Notes: a model not told the origin generated them from the sequence alone. A stretch of DNA of 64,000 bases from Labilibaculum sp041595635 (GCF_041595635.1 NZ_JBFHJW010000017.1:1-64000), one strand, 5' to 3'. Positions 15,485-25,919 are shown, counted from the first letter of the stretch. A program made the numbers and translations.

Positions 15485-18031
15485 ATGGTAACAGAGGGTA
15501 AAAGTAATGTTAAAGTAAAGGTTGTCTTAGGGTATATATTTGTATTCTTGGCAATTATAGCATCTGTGTTTATTGCTTACCAGTCTTATAATAGACTTCT
15601 CGATTCGGTAGTGTTTTTATCGAAACCAGATGCGGAAATCGCTAGAATGAATCGAATTCTTACCAATTTATCAGAGGCCGAAAATAAGATTAGAATTTAT
15701 TCATTAACTAAAAAGGAACGCTACTTGGCTGATTACGCCGAAAATATTATTGACATTCAGAATGATTTGGATTCGTTACGGAATTTTAGCGTCGATAGTA
15801 AGTCTTTTTTATTAATTGATTCCATGAATTTTTTATTGGAGGAGCGAGCTGATAAATTGGAAAAGTTTGTTGAACTTAAGCGATCCAAAGAGAAGGAGAA
15901 TTTATCACAAAAAGCCATCGATCAGCTTAGTGAAGTTTCTGATGCGGCAAAAACAAAAATTAAAACCACAACTACCACTACTACCTTTCTAGATACGGTG
16001 CTTAGTCCGTCTGAGGTGAAAAATGAAAAAAGAAAGGGCTTTGTAGCTCGTCTTTTTAGTGGAAAGAAAGTAGAAACAAAAATTGATTCCATAGAGACTG
16101 TTATTAAGCGCACGCAAGTAAAAATAGATACCAGTTATTTGCCACAGTCTGATAGTTTGCTGAGAAGTTTGGAGAATATGTTACTCGTTGCTCAGGCTAA
16201 GGAGAGATTAAATAGAGAGATTGTTTCGAATGAAGAATTGCGCCTTGTAGAGGAAAATTCTTTGATGTGGGATCAAATTAAAGTTTTACTTCATCAGTTA
16301 GAGGAAGAACGACTTCAGCAATTAACTCATGAATCGGAAAGTGCAAAGGAGATTGCAAATCGTTCTATTTTTTTGATTTCAATCATTATTATTGTAGGAT
16401 TTGTACTGGGAATCTTATTCATTATTTTTATTCTTACCGATATCACGAAAAGTAATTTTTATCGAAAAGAACTTTTTGTAGCGAAGGGAAAAGCCGAAAA
16501 ATTGGCCAAAGTGAAGGAGGACTTTTTAGCAACAATGAGTCATGAAATTAGAACTCCTCTAAATGCTATCATTGGTTTTACCAATCAGCTTACGAAAACA
16601 AAATTGGAAGACCAGCAGCAAAGCTTTGTTCGTGTTTTGAAAAATTCATCGACTCATTTGTTGGGTATAGTGAACGAAATTCTCGATTTATCGAAAATTG
16701 AAGCTGGAAAGCTACACATCGAAAAAATCCCATTTCATCCTTATTCACTGGTTTTTGATGCTTACGACATTTTAAAAATAAATGCTGATAATAAGAAGGT
16801 TGACTTTAGCTTGGACTATGAAGGAAACGATAAAATAAATTTGGAGAGTGATCCGTTTCGAATCAAACAGATTATACTAAATTTAGGAAGTAATGCCATT
16901 AAATTTACCAATAAGGGTTCTGTTAGCATTAAAGTATCGGTGACTCCCAAAGGAAAGCTCTTTTCATTTGAAGTAGATGTTGTGGATACGGGAATTGGAA
17001 TTGAGGAGAGTAAATTGGAAACTATTTTTGAGGATTTTAGTCAGGCTGATTCTTTTTCGGCTAGAAAATATGGCGGTACAGGATTGGGACTTGCCATAAG
17101 CAGAAGATTAGCACGATTATTAGGTGGCGATTTGAATGTGGAAAGTAAGTTGGGCGAAGGATCTTGTTTCAGCTTAAAAATTCCATTGATGGAATCGAAA
17201 AAAAAGGTCGTCGATCGTAAAGAAATAAAGAAAAAAGAAATGCCAGATTTTTTGAAAAACAAATCATTTCTGGTAGCTGATGACGATCCGTATAGTTTGC
17301 TCTTGTTAAAAAGTATTTTCTCAGATTGGGGATTGAAAGCCGATTTTGTGGAGAATGGAGTGAAGGCTTTCCAATTGGTAAATCAGCAGGTTTATGATTT
17401 GATTCTTACCGATATTCATATGCCTGAAATGGGCGGCATTGAACTTTGTAGAAGGATCCGAAAATTAGATCAAAACAATAAATCGGAAGTCCCAATTATT
17501 GCCTTAACTGCTAATGTAAGAGAATCGGATTTACAGGAATACATTGCTTCGGGAATGACCGAATGTCTGGTAAAACCATTTGACGAGCTATTACTTATTA
17601 AAATGCTTCACGATTTGTTTGGCTCCGATGATGGGGAAAATATTGAGGTGCAAAATACTTCTTCTGCTGTAAAATCTAATCAACTGTTTGATTTAAGTCA
17701 GATTCAGCAATTTACTGCTGAGGATGAGGAATTATTGAATCAGGTTTTGGCACAGTTTATTGAATCGGCTCATGAAAATATTGAATTAATGAGCAAAGCC
17801 TTGCGGGAAGAAAACTATTTAATGATAGGGGAAATTGCTCATAAAATGTTGTCGTCTTTCAATCAGCTTAAAGTAATAAAAGTGGTTCCTATTCTATTGC
17901 AATTAGAAGCTTTTCTTCATAAAAAAGAAGAGGCTAAGATTTCACACGAACAGGTAAAGAAATGGATTGATGAGCTTATTGTCAACACGAAAAAGGTAAC
18001 ATCCTCCATTCAGGAGGAGATGTCAGCCTAA
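15485..18031 (+). CDS. Hybrid sensor histidine kinase with receiver and HPt domains
   Basis: An 848-residue membrane sensor. Segment 1 spans about residues 13-33 and segment 2 about 294-317, enclosing a 260-residue extracytoplasmic domain of coiled-coil character. That domain contains seven Thr in a row at 161-167. The HisKA motif MSHEIRTPLNA places the phospho-His at 353. The ATPase domain shows an N-box near 466, DTGIGIEE and GGTGLGLAISRRLA. A receiver follows with phospho-Asp 643 in LTDIHMPEMGG. The C-terminal HPt domain has His 786 in IAHKMLSS. This is a complete four-step phosphorelay in one chain. It ends four bases from the convergent sigma-54 activator gene, which is the likely output partner (inference). 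Confidence 0.94.
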   Translation: MVTEGKSNVKVKVVLGYIFVFLAIIASVFIAYQSYNRLLDSVVFLSKPDAEIARMNRILTNLSEAENKIRIYSLTKKERYLADYAENIIDIQNDLDSLRNFSVDSKSFLLIDSMNFLLEERADKLEKFVELKRSKEKENLSQKAIDQLSEVSDAAKTKIKTTTTTTTFLDTVLSPSEVKNEKRKGFVARLFSGKKVETKIDSIETVIKRTQVKIDTSYLPQSDSLLRSLENMLLVAQAKERLNREIVSNEELRLVEENSLMWDQIKVLLHQLEEERLQQLTHESESAKEIANRSIFLISIIIIVGFVLGILFIIFILTDITKSNFYRKELFVAKGKAEKLAKVKEDFLATMSHEIRTPLNAIIGFTNQLTKTKLEDQQQSFVRVLKNSSTHLLGIVNEILDLSKIEAGKLHIEKIPFHPYSLVFDAYDILKINADNKKVDFSLDYEGNDKINLESDPFRIKQIILNLGSNAIKFTNKGSVSIKVSVTPKGKLFSFEVDVVDTGIGIEESKLETIFEDFSQADSFSARKYGGTGLGLAISRRLARLLGGDLNVESKLGEGSCFSLKIPLMESKKKVVDRKEIKKKEMPDFLKNKSFLVADDDPYSLLLLKSIFSDWGLKADFVENGVKAFQLVNQQVYDLILTDIHMPEMGGIELCRRIRKLDQNNKSEVPIIALTANVRESDLQEYIASGMTECLVKPFDELLLIKMLHDLFGSDDGENIEVQNTSSAVKSNQLFDLSQIQQFTAEDEELLNQVLAQFIESAHENIELMSKALREENYLMIGEIAHKMLSSFNQLKVIKVVPILLQLEAFLHKKEEAKISHEQVKKWIDELIVNTKKVTSSIQEEMSA

Positions 18032-18035
18032 TGAT

Positions 18036-19388
18036 TTACATATCAATTTTGTATTGCTTTATTTTATTGTATAAGGTTTTGCGGTCGATATTCAGCATTC
18101 GTGCAGCTTTTGATTTGTTGTAGTTCACTTTTTGAAGGGTGGAAATGATTAGTTCTTTCTCATTGATGGCTTGAATTAATTTCAAATCGGAACCTTCTAA
18201 AATTGCCGTATTGCTATTGTTTTCATTTAAAATTTCGTTAGGCAAACTAATTATTTCTACCTTTCTTTCCGGGCTCAGTAAAACAGATCTTCTCACCACA
18301 TTTCGGAGTTCTCGAAGGTTTCCTGGCCAGGAGTAAGATTTGAATTTTTCAATTACTTCAGGGCTAAATTCAGCAACAGTTTTGTTGAGTTCCTCATTTG
18401 ATAATTCGAGAAAATAATTGGCAAACAATTCTATGTCTTCAATTCTGTTTCGCAGCGCAGGAACCGTAATTTTAAATTCGTTTAAGCGATGATATAAATC
18501 CTCCCTAAAATTGCCTTTGTTTACCGATACAGAAAGATCTTCGTTAGTTGCTACTACAATGCGAACATCAACGTCTATATCTTTATTGCTTCCTATTCGG
18601 CGAACTTTTCGTTCCTGCAATGCTCGTAAAAGTTTCACCTGAATTTCGTACGATAAATTCCCGATTTCATCTAAAAACAAAGTGCCGCCCTCAGCTGCTT
18701 CAAATTGACCCTCTTTGTCGTTTATTGCTCCCGTAAATGAGCCTTTTATGTGACCAAATAATTCGCTTCCAGCCAAGTCGGTCGATAAAGCACCACAATC
18801 GACAGCAACAAATGCTTTCTTTTTGCGCTTACTATCGTAGTGAATTCGTTGTGCAGCAATTTCTTTTCCTGTACCACTTTCTCCTTCTATAATTACCGAC
18901 ATATCAGTAGGAGCCACTAATTTAATGTATTGATCGATTTGCTGGGAATTAGAACTTTTCCCACGAACAAAATTTACTTCTTCGTTCTTCTTTTTTTCTT
19001 TTGATTTTTGAGCGCTTTTTTGCTCTGATGATTTTTCTAGAGCTGAATTAATTAGCAATAAAATTTCATCAGGATTAAGCGGCTTGGTCACATATTCGTA
19101 GGCACCCATTTTAATAGCATTAACAGCTGTTCTAATATCAGCATAGGATGTCATGATAATAACAGGCATCTGAGGATGCATGGATTTAATTTTTTGCAGA
19201 AGTTCTAATCCATCAAAATCGGGTAAACGAAAATCACTTAAAACAAGATTAAATTGATTGTTTTCTAACTTTTTTAACGCTTCGCCAGCCGAGAATACTG
19301 CATCAGCATCAAAGCTTTTCCTTTTAAGTAAAGCTTGAAGCATCATGCATATCGTTGGATCATCATCAATTACTAAAATCTTCTTCAT
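18036..19388 (-). CDS. Sigma-54-dependent response regulator, NtrC family
   Basis: A 450-residue regulator starting MKKILVIDDDP at 19388; longer reading frames upstream add 41 residues without family similarity. Receiver domain residues 1-120 have the acidic pocket DDD at 8-10, phospho-Asp 52 in LSDFRLPDFDG and Lys in VTKPLNPDE. The AAA+ domain shows Walker A GESGTGKEI, the sigma-54 contact loop GSFTGA, and Walker B GTLFLDEIGN. The C-terminal Fis-type helix-turn-helix is NYNKSKAARMLNIDRKTLYNKI. All catalytic elements are intact, so it should activate RNA polymerase with sigma-54. It is convergent with the hybrid kinase gene. Target genes are not known from the window. Confidence 0.95.
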   Translation of the reverse strand: MKKILVIDDDPTICMMLQALLKRKSFDADAVFSAGEALKKLENNQFNLVLSDFRLPDFDGLELLQKIKSMHPQMPVIIMTSYADIRTAVNAIKMGAYEYVTKPLNPDEILLLINSALEKSSEQKSAQKSKEKKKNEEVNFVRGKSSNSQQIDQYIKLVAPTDMSVIIEGESGTGKEIAAQRIHYDSKRKKKAFVAVDCGALSTDLAGSELFGHIKGSFTGAINDKEGQFEAAEGGTLFLDEIGNLSYEIQVKLLRALQERKVRRIGSNKDIDVDVRIVVATNEDLSVSVNKGNFREDLYHRLNEFKITVPALRNRIEDIELFANYFLELSNEELNKTVAEFSPEVIEKFKSYSWPGNLRELRNVVRRSVLLSPERKVEIISLPNEILNENNSNTAILEGSDLKLIQAINEKELIISTLQKVNYNKSKAARMLNIDRKTLYNKIKQYKIDM

Positions 19389-19552
19389 GCTAGTGGTAAG
19401 CTGGTTAATGTATCTTTTAATCAAAATTACATAAAAAGAGTGGATGAATGAAATGCTCCTCTTTAATTCAATAATAGTAAACTCTATTCGTTTGCCAGAT
19501 TTACAATGCAATAAAGGTCGGTAATCATTGCTGAATCCGACCTTCTCTTTTT

Positions 19553-21730
19553 TTACAGAAAAGAATTATATTTTTTTTCAGAATCAGCGAGTACAAAATC
19601 CAGTTGTTTAGCTATTAAATTGGCTTTGGCAACTAAAATATTTACTTTATCGCCCAATTGATATATTTTCCGGTGATTGCGTCCAACAATGCAATAGTTG
19701 TCCTCATCAAATTCGTAGAAATCATCTTCCAATTCGCGAATGGATACCATTCCTTCGCATTTATTTTCATCTAATTCTACGTAAAATCCCCATTCGGTTA
19801 CTCCTGATATGGTTCCAATAAATTCTTGTCCCAGATGTTCCTGCATGAATTCTACTTGCTTGTATTTGATAGAAGCTCGTTCGGCTTGAGCAGCTCTTTG
19901 CTCCATCTCACTACAATGCTGGCAATATTCTTCGTATTTATCTTTGTTTACCGATTTTGCTCCCGAGAAGTATTTTTCCAACAATCGGTGAACCATCATG
20001 TCGGGATATCTTCTAATTGGTGAGGTAAAATGCGAATAGTAGTCGAAATGCAATCCGTAGTGGCCAATGTTTACAGTTGAATATTCGGCCTTAGCCATGG
20101 AACGTATGGCTAGAGTTTCTACTAAATTTTGAATGCTTTCTCCTTTAACGTCATGCAGTAAAGTATTTAATGATGTCGATATTGCACTGGCGCTGCTGGT
20201 TTTAAGTCCGTAACCAAATTTTTGTATGAACTGATTGAAAGAGTTTAGTTTTTCAGGGTTTGGTTGGTCGTGAGTTCTGTAAACAAAGGTTTTGGCTGTT
20301 TTTCCTTTTGCAACGCGGCCTATTGTTTCGGCTACACGACGGTTTGCCAAAAGCATGAATTCTTCAATTAACTTATTCGAGTCTTTCGATTCTTTAAAGT
20401 AAACGCGGGTTGGTTTTCCATCTTCGTCAATTTCAAATTTTACTTCGAAACGTTCAAAATCGATGGCTCCTTTTTTGAATCTTTTTTTGCGAAGAATCTT
20501 AGCCAATTTATCTAGCTCTAGAACTTCTTCCTGAAAATCTCCCTGACCTGTTTCTATAATTTCCTGAGCTTCTTCATAAGTAAATCTGCGGTTCGAGTTG
20601 ATAATTGTTTTACCAATCCAGGTTGAAATAACTTCAGCTTTGTCATTCATCTCGAAAACAGCAGAAAAGGTTAACTTTTCTTCATTAGGACGCAAAGAAC
20701 AAACTCCGTTGGATAAACGTTCAGGCAACATAGGAACGACTCTGTCAACCAGATAAACAGAAGTTGCTCTATCGAATGCTTCCTGTTCAATAATGCTTCC
20801 TTTTCGCACGTAATGCGTTACATCAGCAATGTGAACACCAATTTCCCAATTCCCATTTTCAAGTGTTCTGATAGACAGAGCATCATCGAAATCTTTTGCG
20901 TCATGTGGATCGATAGTAAAAGTGGTTACATTTCTAAAATCCTGACGGCGACCAATTTCTTCTGCACTAATTTCATCAGAAATATGCTCGGCGGCTTCGT
21001 TTACATTTTCGGGGAAAATATGAGGCAGATCAAATTCGGCTAAGATGGCATGCATCTCGGTATTGTTATCGCCTGGTTTTCCTAGAACTGTAGTAACTTG
21101 ACCAACCGGATTTTTCGATTTTTTAGGCCATTCAATGATTTGCACAATTGCTTTATCGCCATTTTGAGCGCCATTTAACTTGGCCAAGGGAATAAAGATA
21201 TCGTATGGCATTTGTTTTCCAGATGAAACTAGGAATGCGTAGTTTTTAGAAAGGTCGATAATACCAACAAATGAGGTCTTTTTCCTTTTAACAATTTCAA
21301 TAACCTCTCCTTCTGGCTGCTTGCTCTTTTTACGAGCATAAAGAGAAACTTTAACAATATCGCCATGCAAAGCTCTGTTTAAATTAGCTTGCGATACAAA
21401 AACATCTTCTTCAATTTCTTCGGATACGATAAATGCAGCTCCGCGAGCAGTCATGTCTACTTTACCTGTTATATGGCCAGTTTTCGATTTGGATTTATAT
21501 TTTCCTGTTGAGACTTCACTTAAAAGGTCTAAATCAACCAAATCGCTAAGAACTCCAACTACGAGCTGTTTTGTGCCCATGTCTTTAATTCCTAATTCGC
21601 TTGAAATTTGTTTGTAGTTGAATGTTTTTGTAGGATTTTGAGCGAATATTCCATCAATCAGTTTTGCTAGATTTTGGCGGTTATATTTTGGACTTCCTTT
21701 TCTATGTTCTTTTTTATTTTTTTTTGACAT
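19553..21730 (-). CDS. rnr: Ribonuclease R
   Basis: A 725-residue 3'-to-5' exoribonuclease of the RNB family that degrades structured RNA. The N-terminal winged-helix part (about 12-75) is followed by two cold-shock domains, the RNB catalytic domain with the Asp cluster TIDPHDAKDFDDALS near 270, and the C-terminal S1 domain (GTISGVTEWGFYVELD near 630). The pattern HFTSPIRRYPDMMVHRLL near 575 is the conserved RNB end. The length fits RNase R of Bacteroidota. A Lys-rich start (MSKKNKKEHRKGSPKYN) is usual. It is a single-gene unit with cysS divergent. Confidence 0.96.
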   Translation of the reverse strand: MSKKNKKEHRKGSPKYNRQNLAKLIDGIFAQNPTKTFNYKQISSELGIKDMGTKQLVVGVLSDLVDLDLLSEVSTGKYKSKSKTGHITGKVDMTARGAAFIVSEEIEEDVFVSQANLNRALHGDIVKVSLYARKKSKQPEGEVIEIVKRKKTSFVGIIDLSKNYAFLVSSGKQMPYDIFIPLAKLNGAQNGDKAIVQIIEWPKKSKNPVGQVTTVLGKPGDNNTEMHAILAEFDLPHIFPENVNEAAEHISDEISAEEIGRRQDFRNVTTFTIDPHDAKDFDDALSIRTLENGNWEIGVHIADVTHYVRKGSIIEQEAFDRATSVYLVDRVVPMLPERLSNGVCSLRPNEEKLTFSAVFEMNDKAEVISTWIGKTIINSNRRFTYEEAQEIIETGQGDFQEEVLELDKLAKILRKKRFKKGAIDFERFEVKFEIDEDGKPTRVYFKESKDSNKLIEEFMLLANRRVAETIGRVAKGKTAKTFVYRTHDQPNPEKLNSFNQFIQKFGYGLKTSSASAISTSLNTLLHDVKGESIQNLVETLAIRSMAKAEYSTVNIGHYGLHFDYYSHFTSPIRRYPDMMVHRLLEKYFSGAKSVNKDKYEEYCQHCSEMEQRAAQAERASIKYKQVEFMQEHLGQEFIGTISGVTEWGFYVELDENKCEGMVSIRELEDDFYEFDEDNYCIVGRNHRKIYQLGDKVNILVAKANLIAKQLDFVLADSEKKYNSFL

Positions 21731-22285
21731 TTCTTTAATTTTGTAATTCCACTATTCAATTGATCTAGTATAAGTTCATAGCTTTAAAGTAAGAATAAAA
21801 AATGTATTTTGATTGTCTATAACAATAATACATGATTAAGATTTTCTTATGAGCATAAGATCGGCATTTATTCTATTTAAATTAGATCAATTTCTATATA
21901 AAATTTCGTTGTTATTTTCTTTGTTGATTTTCCTTTACATTCAATGAGGAAGATGAATGTATTCTAATAATATTGCTGATGATGCTAAGTGCAAATAAGG
22001 ATATTGGATAGAATAATTTACTGCACAAAGATAGTGAAGGAATCTATATAGACAATAAAAAAAAACGCTTATGAAAAAGATACGTCACTAATCTTGCTAT
22101 TTTTCTGTAACTATTGAATGAAATGTGACTTGTTTGGGCTTTGTTGATAGGCTGAAAAGATTAGGAATAAGATTAAATGGAGGCTATCTATCAGAATTAT
22201 ATAGTTATTCGCAATATATTTTATGGAGAGCAATTATTTTTTATAATTTTACACTCCCAGTAGAATTTGGAATTATATTACAGTT
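21731..22285. other. Divergent intergenic region between rnr and cysS
   Basis: 555 bases, AT-rich, without a gene that can be supported. Short reading frames exist but show no family similarity or codon bias. No RNA fold or good promoter match was recognised, though TATAATTTTACA at 22239-22250 may serve cysS. Confidence 0.5.
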
Positions 22286-23758
22286 ATGGAAAATAAGTTG
22301 TTCATTTATAATACACTAAGTCGGAAGAAAGAATTGTTTGAACCCATCAGTGCGCCTCATGTTGGGCTTTATGTATGTGGTCCTACGGTTTATGGTGATG
22401 CGCACCTAGGTCACGCACGCCCCGCAATTACTTTCGATTTGGTTTTTCGTTACCTATCACACATCGGTTTTAAAGTTCGCTACGTGAGAAATATCACTGA
22501 TGTAGGACATTTGGTGAATGATGCCGACGAAGGAGAAGATAAAATTGCAAAAAAGGCTCGTTTGGAACAACTTGAGCCAATGGAAATTGTTCAATATTTT
22601 ACCGATCGATATCATAAGGATATGGATGATTTGAATGTATTGAGGCCAAGTATTGAACCTCGTGCATCGGGACACATTATTGAGCAAATGGAGGTGATCG
22701 ATAAATTACTTGCCAATGGATTTGCCTATGAAAGCAATGGTTCGGTATATTTTGATGTTAAAGCATACAGTAAAAAATACGACTATGGAAAATTGTCTGG
22801 ACGAAAAATTGAAGAGTTAATTTCGAATACTCGCGATTTGGAAGGACAAAGTGAAAAGAAAAATAGTTTCGATTTCGCCTTATGGAAAAAAGCGAGTCCG
22901 GAACACATTATGCGTTGGCCTTCGAAATGGAGCGATGGATTTCCAGGATGGCATCTAGAATGTTCGGCTATGAGTCAGAAATATTTGGGCGCCAAATTTG
23001 ATATTCATGGTGGAGGATTGGATTTGCAATTTCCACATCACGAATGTGAGATTGCTCAATCAACTGGTTCTAATGGACATGAAGCTGTAAAATATTGGAT
23101 GCACAATAACATGATTACCATCAATGGACAGAAAATGGGGAAATCATTGGGAAATTTTGTGAATTTAGGAGCAATGTTTTCAGGCGAAAATGATGTGTTG
23201 GAGCAAGCATACAGTCCTATGACAGTACGTTTTTTCATGCTTCAGGCTCACTATCGTAGTCCACTCGATTTTTCAAATGATGCGCTTCAGGCAGCCGAAA
23301 AGGGTTTTAAAAGACTGATGACAGCCATTGAAACCTTGGATAAAATTAAGGTTTCGGATTCTTCTTCCAATTCAATTGAAGAATTGAAAACGAAATGTTA
23401 CGAAGCTTTAAGTGATGATTTTAACACGCCAATTTTGATTGCTCATCTTTTTGATGGTGTGAAGATGATTAATTCATTAGCAAGCGGAAAAGAAAAGATA
23501 AGCGCTAGCGATCTGGGAAGTCTGAAAAAATTGTATAACGAATTGGTTTTTGATGTGTTAGGCTTGAAAAAAGAAGGCGAAGAAGGTGGAAACAATGAAA
23601 TACTCGATCAGGTAATTCGTTTGCTTCTTTCGACTCGAGACGAAGCTAAAAAAAATAAGGATTGGGCAACTGCCGATAAAATTAGAGATGAACTAACCCA
23701 TTTGGGAATTGTTGTAAAAGACACCAAGGATGGTCATGAATGGGAAATTGTAAAATAA
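22286..23758 (+). CDS. cysS: Cysteinyl-tRNA synthetase
   Basis: A 490-residue class I synthetase that charges tRNA-Cys. The start region has YNTLSRKKELFEP, then the zinc-binding Cys and HIGH motif in CGPTVYGDAHLGHARP (residues 31-46). Further zinc ligands are in GWHLECSAMS near 215 and the HHECEIAQS stretch near 250. The KMSKS loop is KMGKSLGNF near 284. The C-terminal DALR-type helical anticodon region runs to the end with the typical KKNKDWATADKIRDEL. Length is normal. It is a single gene with a terminator immediately behind it. Confidence 0.98.
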   Translation: MENKLFIYNTLSRKKELFEPISAPHVGLYVCGPTVYGDAHLGHARPAITFDLVFRYLSHIGFKVRYVRNITDVGHLVNDADEGEDKIAKKARLEQLEPMEIVQYFTDRYHKDMDDLNVLRPSIEPRASGHIIEQMEVIDKLLANGFAYESNGSVYFDVKAYSKKYDYGKLSGRKIEELISNTRDLEGQSEKKNSFDFALWKKASPEHIMRWPSKWSDGFPGWHLECSAMSQKYLGAKFDIHGGGLDLQFPHHECEIAQSTGSNGHEAVKYWMHNNMITINGQKMGKSLGNFVNLGAMFSGENDVLEQAYSPMTVRFFMLQAHYRSPLDFSNDALQAAEKGFKRLMTAIETLDKIKVSDSSSNSIEELKTKCYEALSDDFNTPILIAHLFDGVKMINSLASGKEKISASDLGSLKKLYNELVFDVLGLKKEGEEGGNNEILDQVIRLLLSTRDEAKKNKDWATADKIRDELTHLGIVVKDTKDGHEWEIVK

Positions 23759-23764
23759 ATTGGA

Positions 23765-23797
23765 ACTGTCCTGATTGATCAGGACAGTTTTTTTTTA
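23765..23797 (+). terminator. Rho-independent terminator of cysS
   Basis: ACTGTCCTGATTGATCAGGACAGT is a near-perfect hairpin followed by nine T, starting 6 bases after the cysS stop. Confidence 0.92.
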
Positions 23798-23873
23798 CCT
23801 AATTTTAATCTTATTTTCTGATCTATTATCAAATCGGTTTTTACAATCGGTTCGAGATTAAAAAAGACTGACT

Positions 23874-25001
23874 ATGAATTTTTATTCTTTTGTACCCTTA
23901 CTGTATATTTTCCTTTTGTTATCGTGCAATAATAATGCGGCGAATAAAAATAAAACAAGTTCGCAAAAAGAGGTAGAGCCGACACAGGAAGCAAATCAGA
24001 TTGTGAATAGTTTGCGTTTAAAACAGCCACATCGCAATGATTTATTCACCATGGGTGAAAAGTTCGACATTATTATGACGCCCAGAAAAAAAGCTGCTGA
24101 TATCGATTCGGTACAATTTTGGGCTGATGATTCTTTAATTGGAAGTCTTACTGATGAGCCCTGGAAAATGAGCTGCGTTTTCAGAAATGAGAAAATGGGT
24201 AAACATACTCTAAAGGTAATGGCCTACCATGTAGATGGAACCATTGGTATTGTTTCGACCCATATAAATGTAAAAACCGAATTGCTTCCCGATGAGTATT
24301 CGTACAAAATCATAAATGAATATTCTCACGATAGAGGAGCCTACACGCAGGGTTTATTTTATCATGATGGATTTTTATATGAGGGAACCGGACAAAAAGG
24401 AGAATCGAGTTTGCGTAAGGTGAAAATTGAGAATGGTGAAGCTCTTTCCATTAAAAATTTGGAACAGGAATATTTTGGTGAGGGAATTACTTTGTACAAC
24501 AATAAAATTATTCAACTAACATGGACTTCGGGAAAAGCTTTTGTGATTAACCCAGAAACCTTTGAGCAAGAAGATGTTTTTACCCCATTAACTAGTAATG
24601 GCCAGGCTTGGGGAATTACGAGTGTCAACAATGAGTTGGTTGTTTCGGACGGTACCAATGTTCTTTCATTTATCGATCCAAACAATTATTCTACTACAAG
24701 AATCGTGGAGGTTTACGACAACAAAGGAAAAGTGACCAACCTGAATGAATTGGAATATATCAATGGAAAAATATTTGCAAATGTTTGGTTGACCGATCGT
24801 ATTGTGATTATTAATCCTGAGACTGGTCGTGTGGAAGGAAATTTGAACTTGGGATCTATCTTAAATACATCTGAAAAGAACCAATTGATAAAAGGTGATG
24901 AGGTTTTGAACGGGATTGCCTGGGATTCCACTAACGGACGTTTATTTGTTACAGGAAAAAGATGGCCTAAGCTTTTCGAAATAAAGATTGATAAGAAGTA
25001 G
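23874..25001 (+). CDS. Glutamine cyclotransferase-like lipoprotein
   Basis: A 375-residue lipoprotein with signal and lipobox near residues 4-18 (LLLSC). Residues 45-130 look like an Ig-like beta domain (DIDSVQFWADDSLIGSL). Residues 140-373 match the bacterial glutaminyl-peptide cyclotransferase family, a five-bladed propeller: HDRGAYTQGLFYHDGFLYEG, then SLRKVKIENGE, then LNELEYINGKIFANVW. Family members convert N-terminal Gln of proteins to pyroglutamate. In Bacteroidota such enzymes act in the periplasm on exported proteins, often those with Gln after the signal peptide. Here the enzyme is fused to the Ig-like domain and lipid-anchored. It converges on the DUF3108 gene. Confidence 0.85.
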   Translation: MNFYSFVPLLYIFLLLSCNNNAANKNKTSSQKEVEPTQEANQIVNSLRLKQPHRNDLFTMGEKFDIIMTPRKKAADIDSVQFWADDSLIGSLTDEPWKMSCVFRNEKMGKHTLKVMAYHVDGTIGIVSTHINVKTELLPDEYSYKIINEYSHDRGAYTQGLFYHDGFLYEGTGQKGESSLRKVKIENGEALSIKNLEQEYFGEGITLYNNKIIQLTWTSGKAFVINPETFEQEDVFTPLTSNGQAWGITSVNNELVVSDGTNVLSFIDPNNYSTTRIVEVYDNKGKVTNLNELEYINGKIFANVWLTDRIVIINPETGRVEGNLNLGSILNTSEKNQLIKGDEVLNGIAWDSTNGRLFVTGKRWPKLFEIKIDKK

Positions 25002-25037
25002 AAAAAACAATTCGAGCCGATGGAAGCGTAAGAAATC

Positions 25038-25919
25038 TTATTCTGCGATATCAAGTTTACCGTTTCCCTGTTTAAAAAGGGAGTTTTGGGTATTTCGTAG
25101 ACCTTCGTAAGAATCTAAAACACCTTTTACGCTTCCTACTAAAATTTTAGCTTCTACCATAATAGGAATTCGATTGTTATCGTTACTTAACCAAACAGTC
25201 ATGTCTTCGCCGCCCTTAAACATGGTTCCTTCTACTAAAAGAGGGGAGAATTTTAGGCATTCAAAGTTTTCTCCCGATTTCGTTTTGATAGTTTCTAAGC
25301 CCTGATACCGAATGTATAAGGAATGAATTTCATTATCAATTAGTATCGATATTGGAATCTTATCGCCTTTTTTATACTTCGAAAAATTTAAATTGCGGAC
25401 ATAGTAAGCAATCGATAAAATATCGAAAGTGCAGGGTTTATTGGTTAGTGTATCCAGCTTGACTGGCTTTTCACGCTTCTGAATTTTCGAAAAAATTTGC
25501 TTATTGGACTCATCGAACCAATATTCGTGATGAGCATTGTAGTTGGCTTCGTGAGTTCTTCGATCGAAATAAAGCGGAGAAAGTGTTTGTCGGTCAGCAT
25601 AGCAGGTAAGTGTATCTCTTAGTTTAAAAACCCAATCGAAAGCTTTGGTATTTTTGCCTTCTCCTTTTATTTTAAAAACATCCCGATTTTGGAACTGTTC
25701 AGCTTCCACCGATAATTCAACTTCTCCGGCAGCTACCCAAATAAAACCCCAATTGTAGTAGCCTCTGAAAACCAATTTTTCACCTGCTTGAAAAGCAAAA
25801 TTTTCAGGGATACATTGCGCTGTTGTGTTTTTTGAAGAGCAAATCAACAACATAAGCAATAGAATATGGAGTTTTTGAATCACATTAAGGAATTGAAATT
25901 TATTTGTTAACCTGGCCAA
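25038..25919 (-). CDS. DUF3108 family secreted protein
   Basis: A 293-residue protein with an N-terminal signal segment (hydrophobic residues 16-28, TTAQ cleavage region). The mature part begins with ENFAFQAGEKLVFRGYYNW, the conserved start of the DUF3108 family, and is beta-rich throughout. Family function is unknown; members are envelope proteins in Bacteroidota and Proteobacteria. Its first 20 bases overlap the end of the thiamine-binding-like gene, which indicates translational coupling. The start could lie a little further downstream, but the signal peptide supports this one. Confidence 0.85.
   Translation of the reverse strand: MARLTNKFQFLNVIQKLHILLLMLLICSSKNTTAQCIPENFAFQAGEKLVFRGYYNWGFIWVAAGEVELSVEAEQFQNRDVFKIKGEGKNTKAFDWVFKLRDTLTCYADRQTLSPLYFDRRTHEANYNAHHEYWFDESNKQIFSKIQKREKPVKLDTLTNKPCTFDILSIAYYVRNLNFSKYKKGDKIPISILIDNEIHSLYIRYQGLETIKTKSGENFECLKFSPLLVEGTMFKGGEDMTVWLSNDNNRIPIMVEAKILVGSVKGVLDSYEGLRNTQNSLFKQGNGKLDIAE

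Noticed and set aside
22125..22319. A 64-codon frame before cysS
   Set aside because: No start context, no family similarity, and it overlaps the well-supported cysS start. It looks like an open frame by chance in AT-rich sequence.
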